From the NCBI GenBank assembly GCA_030682175.1, contig JAUXOM010000133.1, positions 1 through 39,583 of the forward strand: a DNA stretch of 39,583 nucleotides. The letters are read 5' to 3'. The position numbers and the translations under genes were made by a program. This DNA comes from Rhodocyclaceae bacterium (GTDB taxonomy: Bacteria > Pseudomonadota > Gammaproteobacteria > Burkholderiales > Rhodocyclaceae). Position 1 is the stretch's first letter; each line of letters opens with the position of its first letter. This document shows positions 19,283-27,253 of this stretch, piece after piece. The notes beneath the pieces were generated by a model. The model saw only the letters and a program-made list of their open reading frames with translations. It was not told the origin of the DNA and made no database searches.

Positions 19283-19918
19283 TTATCCGTTCGTTGCTGT
19301 GTTCCCCACCGCGGTGGCTGCAAGAATCAGTCGGGCGATTTCGGCCGTGGAATGTACCCCCAGCTTTTCCATGGCATTGTGGCGATGCACCTGCACCGTC
19401 TTGTCGCTGATGGCCAGCTTGCGGGCGATGGTTTTGTTGTTCTCGCCCGCCGCGAGGCACTCGGCAACCTCGCGTTCGCGGCTGGTCAGCAAGTTGAGGC
19501 GTTCCCTGGTTGCCGCCAGCTGCTGCTGGTCGAGGCTCTGCTTGATGCTCTGCCTGACCGCGCGTCCGACCGCATCGAGCAGCACGTGATCCTTGCAGGG
19601 TTTTTCGAGGAAATCGAAGGCGCCGCGCTTCATCGCCTGTACCGCCATGGGCAGGTCGCCGTGCGCCGAGAGAAAGATGATCGGCAGACGGATCGCGCGT
19701 TCACTCAGAATCTGCTGAACCTCCATTCCGCCCATCAGCGGCATCATGATGTCGAGCATCAGGCAACCCGGCACATGGCCGGCGTAGCTGTCGAGGAACT
19801 CGCGGCCGCTCGCCAGCGCCTGCGTGCGCCAGCCGGCCGAGTCGAGCAGATAGGCCAGCGAACGGCGCATCGCAGCGTCGTCGTCGACGATGTAGATGAG
19901 CGCATCCTGTTCATTCAT
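19283..19918 (-). CDS. FixJ/TtrR-like response regulator
   Basis: 211 residues. The N-terminal receiver has the acidic pocket IVDDD (11-14), phospho-acceptor D56 in CLMLDIMMP, and K106 region in FLEKPCKDH. The C-terminal LuxR-type helix-turn-helix (about 143-205: LTSREREVAECLAAGENNKTIA, SDKTVQVHRHNAMEKLG) makes it a transcription factor of the FixJ group. The start overlaps the stop of the sensor kinase by 8 bases, so the pair is an operon. Partner architecture matches TtrS/TtrR, but no tetrathionate reductase genes are near. Confidence 0.9.
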   Translation of the reverse strand: MNEQDALIYIVDDDAAMRRSLAYLLDSAGWRTQALASGREFLDSYAGHVPGCLMLDIMMPLMGGMEVQQILSERAIRLPIIFLSAHGDLPMAVQAMKRGAFDFLEKPCKDHVLLDAVGRAVRQSIKQSLDQQQLAATRERLNLLTSREREVAECLAAGENNKTIARKLAISDKTVQVHRHNAMEKLGVHSTAEIARLILAATAVGNTATNG

Positions 19919-21692
19919 GTGCCGTCTCCTCCGGCAGCCAGAAGCTGGCGCAGACCCCGGCGGCCTCCCCGGTCAGCGTCAGCATGCCGCCGTGGGCGTC
20001 GATGATCCACTTGCTCAGGGCCAATCCGAGGCCGAGTCCATCGCTCTTGGTGGTGAAGAAGGGTTCGAACAGGTGGGCAACCTGTTCCTCGGTCAGATTG
20101 CCGCCCTGATCGCACACCCCGACGCGGTAACCCTGCGCCTCGCGTTCGAGGCAGACGGTGATCGGGGCTCTGGCCCTGCCCTGCGCGCCCTGGGCATCGA
20201 TGGCATTCTTGAGCAGGTTGAAAGTCACCTGCTGGATCTGGATCGGATCGGCCCTGACCTGGGTATCACCCTGCCTGACCATCCCCAGCCACTGGATGTT
20301 CGCCTCGGGGTGGGCGACCTCGAACAGCTCGACGGCTTCGCGCACATAGGCGAGCAGATTCACCGACTGCATGGTGCTGCCGCCCTTGCGCGCGAAATTG
20401 CGGATGCGCTCGATGGTGGCGTCGGCACGCTGGCTTTGCAGCGCGATTTCGTTGCAGCCATCGCGCAGCGGCTCGGGGTCGAGCCGTCCCGCCTCGATAC
20501 GGCGATCGATGCCGCGCGCGAAGTTCTCGATCGCCGCCAGCGGCTGCTTGAGTTCATGGGCGATCGCGCTGGCCATGCCGCCTAGTACCGCCAGCCGGCC
20601 GGCATGGTCGAGCGCCTGCTGGCGTTCCCGCATGGTCTCGGCCATGTGCTCCTTTTCTTCATGCATGCGCTGCAATTCGCGCGTGCGCCGCTTGACAAGA
20701 TAATCGACGCGGATCGTGTGGATGAGCCAGAAGAAGACCAGTACCGCGATCGCCAGCAGCGGGTAGCGATGGCGGAGCATGAACTCCTCCAGCGTTTCCT
20801 GGTGCGGGTTCGCGTAGCGGCCGAGCTTGAGATCGCGAAACAGCCCGTCGAGCACCGCATAGTGCGCCGGGATCGCCCAGCCGTGGCCGTCCGGCGATTT
20901 GGGCATTTCCAGCAGGGCCACGGCCACGTGCCGCGACAAATCGCCGGGAGTGCCTTTCAGGGCGGCGAAGGCCCAGTCGGGATAGAGGCGCGACGAGGTA
21001 GCGCAAGGAAAGCCCGGTTTGTTCTTTGGCGCCAGCACGCGCAACTCGCCCGGCTTGAGGGCGCCGCTGGCGACCATTTGTTCGAGCAGGCAGGTCTTGA
21101 GCACGCCTGCGTCGGCCTTGCCATCCCGCACGGCCAAGGCAATCGACTGGATCGGGAAACCGGCGTATTCGAGGCGGCCGAGATCCTTCTGCGGGTCGAC
21201 GCCCGCAAGAACCAGTTCGCGCGCCGCGATCTGGTAGCAGCAGAAGGCCTCGTGGCTGGCGGCCAGCAGGTGCCGGCCCTTCAGGTCCGCAAGTTCGTTC
21301 AGCCCGGATTCCGCGCGGACGACGATCGCCGAACCGACGGCCTGGCTCGGCGACAGGGCCAGCGGCGAATCGAGCGTAGCGACGCGCGACACGCCATCCG
21401 AATATTCGAACTCGCCGTAGTTGCCGGCGTTGGTGATGAGGAAGTCGACGTTGCCTTCATGCACCGCCTGCCGCAGCTCGGGATGGTCGAGCGCCACGAT
21501 GACGAACCGATAGCCGGGGACATCCCGGTTCAGCCAGTCGAGCACGTACTGCCATTCCGCTTCGGCTGCCGCCGCGCCCTTGTCGGCGAGCACCGCGACC
21601 CGCACCAGCTGGCGGGAGTCCATCGCGAACGCCCCTCCGACGAGAGCGGCGAGCCAGGCAAGCACAAAAATCGATTTTTGTAAATTGAGCAT
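19911..21692 (-). CDS. Sensor histidine kinase with periplasmic PhnD-like domain (TtrS-like)
   Basis: About 593 residues. A signal peptide (about 1-23, SIFVLAWLAALVGGAFA) is followed by a periplasmic phosphonate-binding-protein-like (PhnD/TtrS type) domain to about 285. One transmembrane helix lies at about 308-328 (LLAIAVLVFFWLIHTI), then a coiled linker and HisKA with H379 in IAHELKQPLAAIENF. HATPase motifs are NLLKNAIDAQ, VCDQGGNL and GLGLGLALSKWI. Relatives sense tetrathionate or other periplasmic solutes; the ligand here is unknown. The ATG at 21692 lacks a strong Shine-Dalgarno site; a TTG at 21767 is an alternative. It is divergent from the UspA-permease cassette, its likely target. 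Confidence 0.88.
   Translation of the reverse strand: MLNLQKSIFVLAWLAALVGGAFAMDSRQLVRVAVLADKGAAAAEAEWQYVLDWLNRDVPGYRFVIVALDHPELRQAVHEGNVDFLITNAGNYGEFEYSDGVSRVATLDSPLALSPSQAVGSAIVVRAESGLNELADLKGRHLLAASHEAFCCYQIAARELVLAGVDPQKDLGRLEYAGFPIQSIALAVRDGKADAGVLKTCLLEQMVASGALKPGELRVLAPKNKPGFPCATSSRLYPDWAFAALKGTPGDLSRHVAVALLEMPKSPDGHGWAIPAHYAVLDGLFRDLKLGRYANPHQETLEEFMLRHRYPLLAIAVLVFFWLIHTIRVDYLVKRRTRELQRMHEEKEHMAETMRERQQALDHAGRLAVLGGMASAIAHELKQPLAAIENFARGIDRRIEAGRLDPEPLRDGCNEIALQSQRADATIERIRNFARKGGSTMQSVNLLAYVREAVELFEVAHPEANIQWLGMVRQGDTQVRADPIQIQQVTFNLLKNAIDAQGAQGRARAPITVCLEREAQGYRVGVCDQGGNLTEEQVAHLFEPFFTTKSDGLGLGLALSKWIIDAHGGMLTLTGEAAGVCASFWLPEETAHE
21664..21681. promoter_or_regulatory. 18-bp perfect palindrome at the 5' end of the kinase gene
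   Basis: ACAAAAATCGATTTTTGT is perfectly self-complementary. It falls in codons 4-9 of the sensor kinase, 130 bases upstream of the divergent UspA gene. It could be an operator, possibly for the partner response regulator, or a coincidence of an AT-rich signal-peptide coding stretch. Confidence 0.4.
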
Positions 21693-21809
21693 TTCGTATA
21701 GCCAGGTAATCGAACTGCCAATAGCGGAAGAGGAATGGTACTCGTTAGAATTTTTATCCAGTGACAAAAGTGGCTGATGTCGTCAATCACTAATATAAAG
21801 GAAGCTGAA

Positions 21810-22229
21810 ATGAAAACGATTGTAGTCGCAACCGATGGCTCCGCCGCCGCCGGCAAGGCGGTCGACGTCGCGGCCGCCAGAGCCAAGCAGGAACAGGCCC
21901 GGCTCGTCATCATCAATGTATCCGAACCGTTCTGCCCGCTCGGCGTCACCGAGCTGGACGTCAGCGTCTTCGACGACGCGATGAAAAAGGAATCCGCGGC
22001 GATTCTCGAAGCCGCGCTCGCACAGGCGCAGGCCGCCGGCGCGAACGCCAGCACGGCGCATGAAATCGGTGCGCCGGCCGAGAGCATCATCGCCATCGCC
22101 CAGCGCGAGGGCGCCAGTGAAATCTTCGTCGCTTCCCACGGCCGCCACGGCATAGCGCGCGCCGCCCTGGGAAGCATCTCGAGCCGGGTCGTCGAATGGG
22201 CGCCCTGCACGGTTACGGTTGTCAAATAA
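21810..22229 (+). CDS. Universal stress protein, UspA family
   Basis: 139 residues, one Usp domain. The N-terminus MKTIVVATDGSAAAGKAVD is the first strand and loop of the fold. The C-terminal SHGRHGIARAALGSISSRVV matches the nucleotide-binding G-2x-G-9x-G(S/T) pattern, so ATP binding is likely. AAGGAAG lies seven bases before the ATG. It is the first gene of a set with a small membrane protein and a YeiH-like permease; Usp proteins next to transporters often modulate them, which is an inference here. Confidence 0.92.
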   Translation: MKTIVVATDGSAAAGKAVDVAAARAKQEQARLVIINVSEPFCPLGVTELDVSVFDDAMKKESAAILEAALAQAQAAGANASTAHEIGAPAESIIAIAQREGASEIFVASHGRHGIARAALGSISSRVVEWAPCTVTVVK

Positions 22230-22241
22230 GGGAGATCGAAC

Positions 22242-22406
22242 ATGAGTGAGAAATCAACCCAAGAGGCATATGAAGCAAAGGCGGCCGCGACATTTTCGGC
22301 CGAGCGCAAGGAGGACTTCTTTGTACTCGCCGTCGCCGCAATCGTGGTGGCACTGGTATTGACGGGGGCCATCGGGCCCGGCTTCTTCAAGTCCCTGTTC
22401 TTCTGA
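22242..22406 (+). CDS. Small single-span membrane protein (54 aa)
   Basis: A 54-residue protein: a hydrophilic N-terminal half (MSEKSTQEAYEAKAAATFSA), one hydrophobic helix at about 26-45 (FFVLAVAAIVVALVLTGAIG), and a short aromatic tail ending SLFF. A GGGAG Shine-Dalgarno site lies a few bases before the ATG. It sits 12 bases after uspA and 15 bases before the permease gene. I do not recognise a family. The position suggests a small accessory subunit of the permease. Confidence 0.8.
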   Translation: MSEKSTQEAYEAKAAATFSAERKEDFFVLAVAAIVVALVLTGAIGPGFFKSLFF

Positions 22407-22421
22407 TTCGGGAGATTAAAA

Positions 22422-23774
22422 ATGAGCAGTGGTGGAATCGGTGTCGAGTTCAGTCTGAAAAACCTGCCCAATATGTTGCCGGGGCTGATCCTGTGTGCGG
22501 TCTTCGGCTGGATGGCGCTCCAGTGGGATGCCACGATGAGTGGCTGGAACCGCGACTTCAAGGAGGCCGAAAAGGTATTGAAGGCGGTGAATGATGGCAA
22601 GGCTCCCGCGAGCTTTGCCGAATACAAGCAGAAGCATGCAGACAGCTTTGCCAAAAAGACGGAGGAGTTCAAGGCCGCGGAGGCAGCGGCCAAAGCTGAC
22701 CCTTCCGTCAAGGTGCCGCGTAAACCGTCGCGGCCGGTGGTGCTCAAGGAAGCCGATTTCAATCAGGTCGCGCAGGCGAAATCAATCCCCGGCAAGCTGA
22801 ACTTTGGCAGCATGATGATCTCCTTCCAATTGACCTATGTCGCGATGTTGCTGCTGGTCGGCATGCTGATCCGCAACACCATCGGCCTGCCCGAAATCTT
22901 CAAGGCGGGCACGGTGGCGGCGCGGCCGCTGATCAAGCCGGGCATCATCATTCTCGGCGCCTACTACATGTGGACCGACGTGCTGAAAGTCGGCTTCTTC
23001 GGCCTGGCGCTGGTGGTGGCCTTCGTCATGGGTACGCAGGTGCTCATTTCGTACTGGGGCAGGCGTGCCAAGGTTGACCCCGGCCTGGCCGGCGTGATGG
23101 GCGCGGGTGTCGGCGTCTGCGGCGTGTCGGCGGCCGTGGCGGTAGCGCCGGTGGTGAATGCCAAGCCGCGCGACTTCTTCTACGCCATCGGCACCATCCT
23201 GTTGTTCGGCACGGTCGGCCTGTTCACTTTCCCCTACATCGGCAAGGCGCTCGGCATGAGCGATCCGGTATTCGGTGCCTGGGTCGGTACGGCCATCCTC
23301 AACACCGCACAGCTCGTCGCGGCAGCGTCCTGGTATAGCCACGAATCGTTGTTGACGGCCAACGTCATCAACATTGTGCGGGTCGGCTTCATTCCGCTGA
23401 TCGTGCTGTGGGCGATCTACTTCTATGTCGTCAAGCCCGCGGTCGATGCGGGACATGAAGGCCAGAAGATCAACGTCTGGGAAGTTATCACGAGCAAGTT
23501 TCCGATCTTCGTGTTCGGCTTCTTCATCATGGTGACGATGAACGAAATGGGTTTCTTCACTCCCGAGCATCGCAACATCCTGGCCGCCGACCTGCTGAAG
23601 CTCTTTTTTGCTCTCGGCTTCGCGGGCGTGGGGCTCAACATTGCCTTCGATGATCTGAAGAAAGCCGGTGGTTCAGCGTTCATGATCGGCGTGGTTTCCG
23701 CGAGCCTCAAGGCAGTGCTGGCCGCGATTGCCGTCATGGCCATCGGCGCGGACGCGTTCAAGATCAAGGGCTGA
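22422..23774 (+). CDS. YeiH/UPF0324 family permease (putative sulfate exporter family)
   Basis: 450 residues. It matches the YeiH/PF03601 family in the blocks GVGVCGVSAAVAVAPVV (about 228-245), AWVGTAILNTAQLVAAASW, ANVINIVRVGFIPLIVLW and the terminal ALGFAGVGLNIAFDDLKKAG. About ten hydrophobic spans are visible. After the first span (about 19-36) there is a hydrophilic, lysine-rich stretch of about 90 residues (37-125), which I do not associate with ordinary YeiH proteins. Substrate unknown; family members are annotated as putative sulfate or anion exporters without firm proof. GGGAG precedes the ATG. A strong terminator follows. Confidence 0.82.
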   Translation: MSSGGIGVEFSLKNLPNMLPGLILCAVFGWMALQWDATMSGWNRDFKEAEKVLKAVNDGKAPASFAEYKQKHADSFAKKTEEFKAAEAAAKADPSVKVPRKPSRPVVLKEADFNQVAQAKSIPGKLNFGSMMISFQLTYVAMLLLVGMLIRNTIGLPEIFKAGTVAARPLIKPGIIILGAYYMWTDVLKVGFFGLALVVAFVMGTQVLISYWGRRAKVDPGLAGVMGAGVGVCGVSAAVAVAPVVNAKPRDFFYAIGTILLFGTVGLFTFPYIGKALGMSDPVFGAWVGTAILNTAQLVAAASWYSHESLLTANVINIVRVGFIPLIVLWAIYFYVVKPAVDAGHEGQKINVWEVITSKFPIFVFGFFIMVTMNEMGFFTPEHRNILAADLLKLFFALGFAGVGLNIAFDDLKKAGGSAFMIGVVSASLKAVLAAIAVMAIGADAFKIKG

Positions 23775-23791
23775 TACTTTCCTGCAACCGG

Positions 23792-23824
23792 AAAGCGGGG
23801 CATCTGCGGATGCCCCGCTTTTTT
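23792..23824 (+). terminator. Intrinsic terminator after the YeiH-like gene
   Basis: A 13-bp perfect stem (AAAGCGGGGCATC, 23792-23804, with 23809-23821) and TGCG loop are followed by a T-run. It closes the uspA-small protein-permease operon. Confidence 0.92.
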
Positions 23825-23905
23825 GCTTTTTTCATTCCGGCATAATGTCAGCAAGCAAGTGCAACAACATCTCATTAATACTTTGCCATCCCTTCATTCC
23901 TTGCC

Positions 23906-24358
23906 ATGACCTTTACCAGAATTCTGCTGTGCATTGATGGTGAGCCGCACACCGAGGCGGCTATTAATCTGGCCCTCGATGTGGCACGAGTGCATCAGTC
24001 GGCGCTCGATGCGCTGTATGTGATTGACCCCTATTTGAAAAAGTTTACCGATGAAATCTATGCCATAAATCGGGATGAATGCCGGGCCCATCTTGACCGC
24101 AGTCTGGCTGCCGAGGGTGAGACTGCTTTGGATCTGTTGCTTGCCCGTGCGACGGTAGCGGATCTACCTGTTGGACGTCTGCTGGAAAGCGGTCCGCCCG
24201 AAGAGGTGATTCCCCGATTGGTGATCGCTGGCGGTTACGATCTGGTAGTACTGGGCGGCAAACGCTTCAATGGCCGCTACGAACGCTGGTCTTCCCGTGA
24301 TTTACCCGGCCGGCTGGATGGCAAGTTCCCCGTACCGGTAATGCTGGTTCGTGTCTGA
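23906..24358 (+). CDS. Universal stress protein-like protein
   Basis: 150 residues with a Usp fold: RILLCIDGEPHTEAAINLALDVARVH at the N-terminus, and DLVVLGGKRFNGRYERWSSRDLPGRL in place of the usual nucleotide-binding loop. The spacing GGKRFNGRYERWSSRDL departs from the classical G-2x-G-9x-G(S/T), so ATP binding is doubtful. No clear Shine-Dalgarno site is visible. The next gene overlaps its end by 8 bases, implying a two-gene unit. Confidence 0.82.
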   Translation: MTFTRILLCIDGEPHTEAAINLALDVARVHQSALDALYVIDPYLKKFTDEIYAINRDECRAHLDRSLAAEGETALDLLLARATVADLPVGRLLESGPPEEVIPRLVIAGGYDLVVLGGKRFNGRYERWSSRDLPGRLDGKFPVPVMLVRV

Positions 24359-24917
24359 ATATCATTTTGAGCGCAGCCGTCTGGTAGCAGCACCGCTGGA
24401 ATTGATCGCCCGGTTTTTTGCGGACGGCGAGGCATGGTTTCGTCTCAATCCGGAATGGGAAGTTCTGGCGCTGGAAAAAGACCCGGGCGGCAACAAGTTG
24501 AAGGTGCGCTACGAACGCAGCGAGCAGGAAGCCGAATACCGCCGTCCCGCCAGCGCCGACTTTTCAGATACGGGCGGGGTGGTCGAACTTGCCGGCGCCG
24601 CCCCCCGGAGGATTTCCCTGTCCTGGGCGCGGCAGGATGACAAGCTGACACGGCTCGGCTACCGCGAGGTGTTTGCCGAACCCCCCGAAAACGCACGCAT
24701 GGCCGAACTCAACCTCTGGATCGATGCGGCAGGCGGTTACCTGACCCTGGCTGCGCGCTCTGACCGCAAAGCACGCCTGGGCCGCTGGCTGCTCGATCGC
24801 TTCTGGCTGCGCATGAGCCCCATGTCACGCCGCATCTCGCTCATCATTGTCGGCATGGAGGGCTTGGCGCTGCTGCTGTTTATTGCGGTCCTGATCATTT
24901 ATCGGTTCATGAGCTGA
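24351..24917 (+). CDS. Unknown membrane-anchored protein (possible SRPBCC-like domain)
   Basis: 188 residues with a GTG start inside the end of the Usp-like gene. The N-terminal two thirds (YHFERSRLVAAPLELIARFF and later strands) loosely resembles SRPBCC/START-type domains. A hydrophobic helix at about 163-185 (SLIIVGMEGLALLLFIAVLI) anchors it by the C-terminus. Residues 65-71 (RPASADF) are encoded by a perfect copy of the dispersed 22-bp motif, so the repeat has been built into the protein. I do not recognise a function. Confidence 0.7.
   Translation: MSEYHFERSRLVAAPLELIARFFADGEAWFRLNPEWEVLALEKDPGGNKLKVRYERSEQEAEYRRPASADFSDTGGVVELAGAAPRRISLSWARQDDKLTRLGYREVFAEPPENARMAELNLWIDAAGGYLTLAARSDRKARLGRWLLDRFWLRMSPMSRRISLIIVGMEGLALLLFIAVLIIYRFMS
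24543..24564 (-). repeat. Dispersed 22-bp motif, copy 4 (inside a coding region)
   Basis: A perfect copy of the family, reading CGTCCCGCCAGCGCCGACTT then TT on the plus strand. It is read in a different frame from the odhB copy (RPASADF versus VPPAPTF). Confidence 0.8.
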
Positions 24918-25133
24918 CAGCTTTGGTTTATGTTCATATTGACAAGCCCTCGGCCAGGTTCCCGAATTTGCCGGGTTTGCCAAAGAAGCCCGACCTTAAC
25001 GCCTGAAAAACCGTTGGGCTACGCACCGCAAAACCCGCATCAGCAATGAACCGGGGTTTTTGTTTTAGACACATCGACAATCCAGTACTTGCGATATCCC
25101 AAGCCGGTCTGCGACAATCAATTCAGCTCCAAT
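24918..25133. other. Intergenic region with hairpins, possible terminator
   Basis: No gene seen. It can form CCCG-CGGG (24961-24975), AGCCCGAC...GTTGGGCT (about 24987-25020), and AAAACCCG...CGGGGTTTT (25030-25060) followed by a T-rich stretch. The last is a plausible terminator for the upstream pair. Together they may be a structured leader, but no known riboswitch is recognised. Confidence 0.4.
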
Positions 25134-25296
25134 GAACCTGGAAAAAGCAGCTCACCACGGAGGACGCGGTGATCACGGAGAAAAAAACAGGCGTTACGTA
25201 ATAAGAGCATGTCGCCCGCTGGCTGTGCCTGAATTTTGTGTGCTTGCGCCGTTGCTCCGTGTCCGCTGTGCTCTCCGTGGTGCGAACCGGGGTTTT
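25134..25296 (+). mobile_element. 163-bp MITE-like repeat, copy A
   Basis: Nearly identical, in inverted orientation, to 29935-30097. The ends carry inverted motifs: CACCACGGAGGACGCGGTG on one side and GTCCGCTGTGCTCTCCGTGG on the other. It contains only the spurious short frame that such elements often produce. It ends five bases before an upstream ATG of the GGDEF-EAL gene, so it supplies that gene's upstream region. Confidence 0.85.
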
Positions 25297-25363
25297 CAGG
25301 ATGAAGCTTCACTACTGTAACGAGAGATATATTCAATCAAACTGGAGTACCCGGCAGATTGTC

Positions 25364-27214
25364 ATGAGAGACAAGCGCTTCTACGATTTCCTGCACCGGC
25401 AGATCCCGGTGTTAATGGTTCTGGCGCTGTTCCCGGGCCTGGGTTATCTCTTTCTTGGCTGGCTCAACAATGTCTTCGTGCCAGCCTTCGCCTGGTATCT
25501 GCTGGTCATCGCGGTCTCACTGTGGGGGTATCGGCTGTACCGGACATTCGATTTCGCCGCGATGGGCGAAAGCCGGCGCGATCGCTGGTATCGGCAATGC
25601 TCATGGTTCGTCCATGCCTTCTTTCTGCTGTGGCCGCTGATCTTCCTGCTCTACATCGGTCAGGACGCCTACAAGCTCCACTACATCGCCATCTTCACCG
25701 AGATCGGTGCCTCCGTGGTTGCCTCCGCGTTGCTGGCGTCGGACCGCCGCCTTTACCGGCCGACCATCCTCATCCTGATGGCGCCGCTGATCGTCTATTT
25801 CTTTTTCATCGGCGAATGGTATGGCTATGTCCTGACGATCTTCGCCGCCACCCTGACCTGGGTGCTGCTCTATGCCGCCACCAGCAGTCACAATTTATTG
25901 ATGCAGACCTACCACCAGGCAACCCACGATAGCCTCACCGCACTCTACAACCGGCAATATTTCATCGACCACCTGCAGACGCGAATGAACTCGCTGAGCG
26001 AGAGCGGCGAGTTCGCCTACCTGCTGCTCATCGACCTCGACCACTTCAAGACCGTCAACGACTCGCTGGGACACGATGTCGGCGATCGACTCCTGCAAGC
26101 CGTTGTCGCGCGCCTGCGGCAGCAGACACCGGCCGATGCCGTCCTGGCCCGCCTCGGTGGCGACGAGTTCATCATCACCGGTGGCGATTTCACCGATCAG
26201 GCAGCCTGCGGGCAGGCCGCTTTGGAACTGTCGACAAGCCTGATCGCCAAGCTCAAGGAAATCTATGTCGTCGACAAGCATCACCTCTACATCAGCGCCA
26301 GCATCGGCGTGAGCATCATCAGCCGTCGCGGTGCAAACGCCGGCACCTTCATCAAGGAGGCCGACATCGCGATGTACGAGGTCAAGGCGCAGGGGCGCGA
26401 TGGTGTCTTCATGTTCAACGAGGAAATGTCCGCGCGGGTCGAGAGCCGTCTGGAGATCGAGCGGCTGCTCCATTTCGCCGTGAACAACGCCGAAATCACC
26501 TTGCACTACCAGCCGCAACTGGATCGGGCGGGACGCGTCGTCGGCGCAGAAGCCCTGGCACGCTGGAACAATGCGACGCTCGGCGCGGTATCGCCGGCGC
26601 ACTTCATCCCCGTCGCCGAACAGACGGGCCTGATTGTCGAGCTGGGCGAACATATCCTCGCAACCGCCTTCAGGACGCTGCGCGCATGGCATGACCAGGG
26701 CATCGAGCTGGCTCAATTTTCGATCAACCTCAGCATGCGGCAACTCACTCATTACGATTTCGCGGCGCAGGTCGAGACACTGACGCAGCGCCATCTCGAC
26801 GCAGGCCTGTGTCGCAAGCTGATGTTCGAGATCACGGAATCGATCGACGCCGAGGATATCAATCAGGTCATTCTGGTGATGAACCGGGTGAAGCAGCTGG
26901 GCATCCGCTTCTCCATGGACGATTTCGGCACCGGCTATTCGTCACTCAGCTATCTGAATCGTCTCCCGCTCGACGAGATCAAGATCGACCGCTCCTTTGT
27001 CTGCGTGCTGGGCCATGAAGAAGATGGGCAGGCAATGGTCTCCACCATTATCAACATGGCAAAAGTTCTCAAGCTGAACATCGTGGCCGAAGGCGTGGAA
27101 ACCGCCGAGCAATTCGATTTCCTGTTCCGGCATGGCTGCCAGCTGTTCCAGGGCTACTACCACGCCAAACCGCTGACAAACGAGCAATTCATCAGTTACT
27201 ACCATCAGCAGTAA
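25364..27214 (+). CDS. Membrane GGDEF-EAL protein (c-di-GMP synthesis/breakdown)
   Basis: 616 residues from the preferred ATG at 25364; in-frame ATGs at 25301 and 25238 lie at or inside the 163-bp repeat. The N-terminal third (about 10-185) has six or so hydrophobic spans (a membrane sensor module). The GGDEF domain has LIDLDHFKTVNDSLGHDVGD and GGDEF at 265-269; the RxxD inhibitory site is missing (TPAD instead). The EAL domain has EALARW (E396), FSINLS, FEITES, MDDFGTGYSS, EIKIDRSFV and VAEGVE, all catalytic residues present. Both activities look intact; which dominates cannot be told. Confidence 0.92.
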   Translation: MRDKRFYDFLHRQIPVLMVLALFPGLGYLFLGWLNNVFVPAFAWYLLVIAVSLWGYRLYRTFDFAAMGESRRDRWYRQCSWFVHAFFLLWPLIFLLYIGQDAYKLHYIAIFTEIGASVVASALLASDRRLYRPTILILMAPLIVYFFFIGEWYGYVLTIFAATLTWVLLYAATSSHNLLMQTYHQATHDSLTALYNRQYFIDHLQTRMNSLSESGEFAYLLLIDLDHFKTVNDSLGHDVGDRLLQAVVARLRQQTPADAVLARLGGDEFIITGGDFTDQAACGQAALELSTSLIAKLKEIYVVDKHHLYISASIGVSIISRRGANAGTFIKEADIAMYEVKAQGRDGVFMFNEEMSARVESRLEIERLLHFAVNNAEITLHYQPQLDRAGRVVGAEALARWNNATLGAVSPAHFIPVAEQTGLIVELGEHILATAFRTLRAWHDQGIELAQFSINLSMRQLTHYDFAAQVETLTQRHLDAGLCRKLMFEITESIDAEDINQVILVMNRVKQLGIRFSMDDFGTGYSSLSYLNRLPLDEIKIDRSFVCVLGHEEDGQAMVSTIINMAKVLKLNIVAEGVETAEQFDFLFRHGCQLFQGYYHAKPLTNEQFISYYHQQ

Positions 27215-27253
27215 CAGGCAATGGATGCAAACGGGGTGATTCCTGAAGGCTGC

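Noticed and set aside
19911-21692. Calling the pair ttrS/ttrR for tetrathionate respiration
   Set aside because: The architecture fits, but ttrABC are absent, and PhnD-like sensor kinases have varied ligands.
21730-21750. Sigma-54 promoter (TGGTACTCGTTAGA) before uspA
   Set aside because: The -12 GC is missing, and no sigma-54-dependent activator is encoded nearby.
24945-25065. Possible c-di-GMP riboswitch before the GGDEF-EAL gene (ACGCACCGCAAAACC stretch)
   Set aside because: The conserved GEMM core and tetraloop-receptor elements are not present, and a 163-bp repeat separates it from the gene. Listed only as a hairpin region.
25118-25336. Short frame with GSHHGEHSGHG and FFLRDHRVLRGELL, also seen near 29895
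   Set aside because: It is the translation of the 163-bp repeat in both copies, a well-known kind of spurious hypothetical protein.
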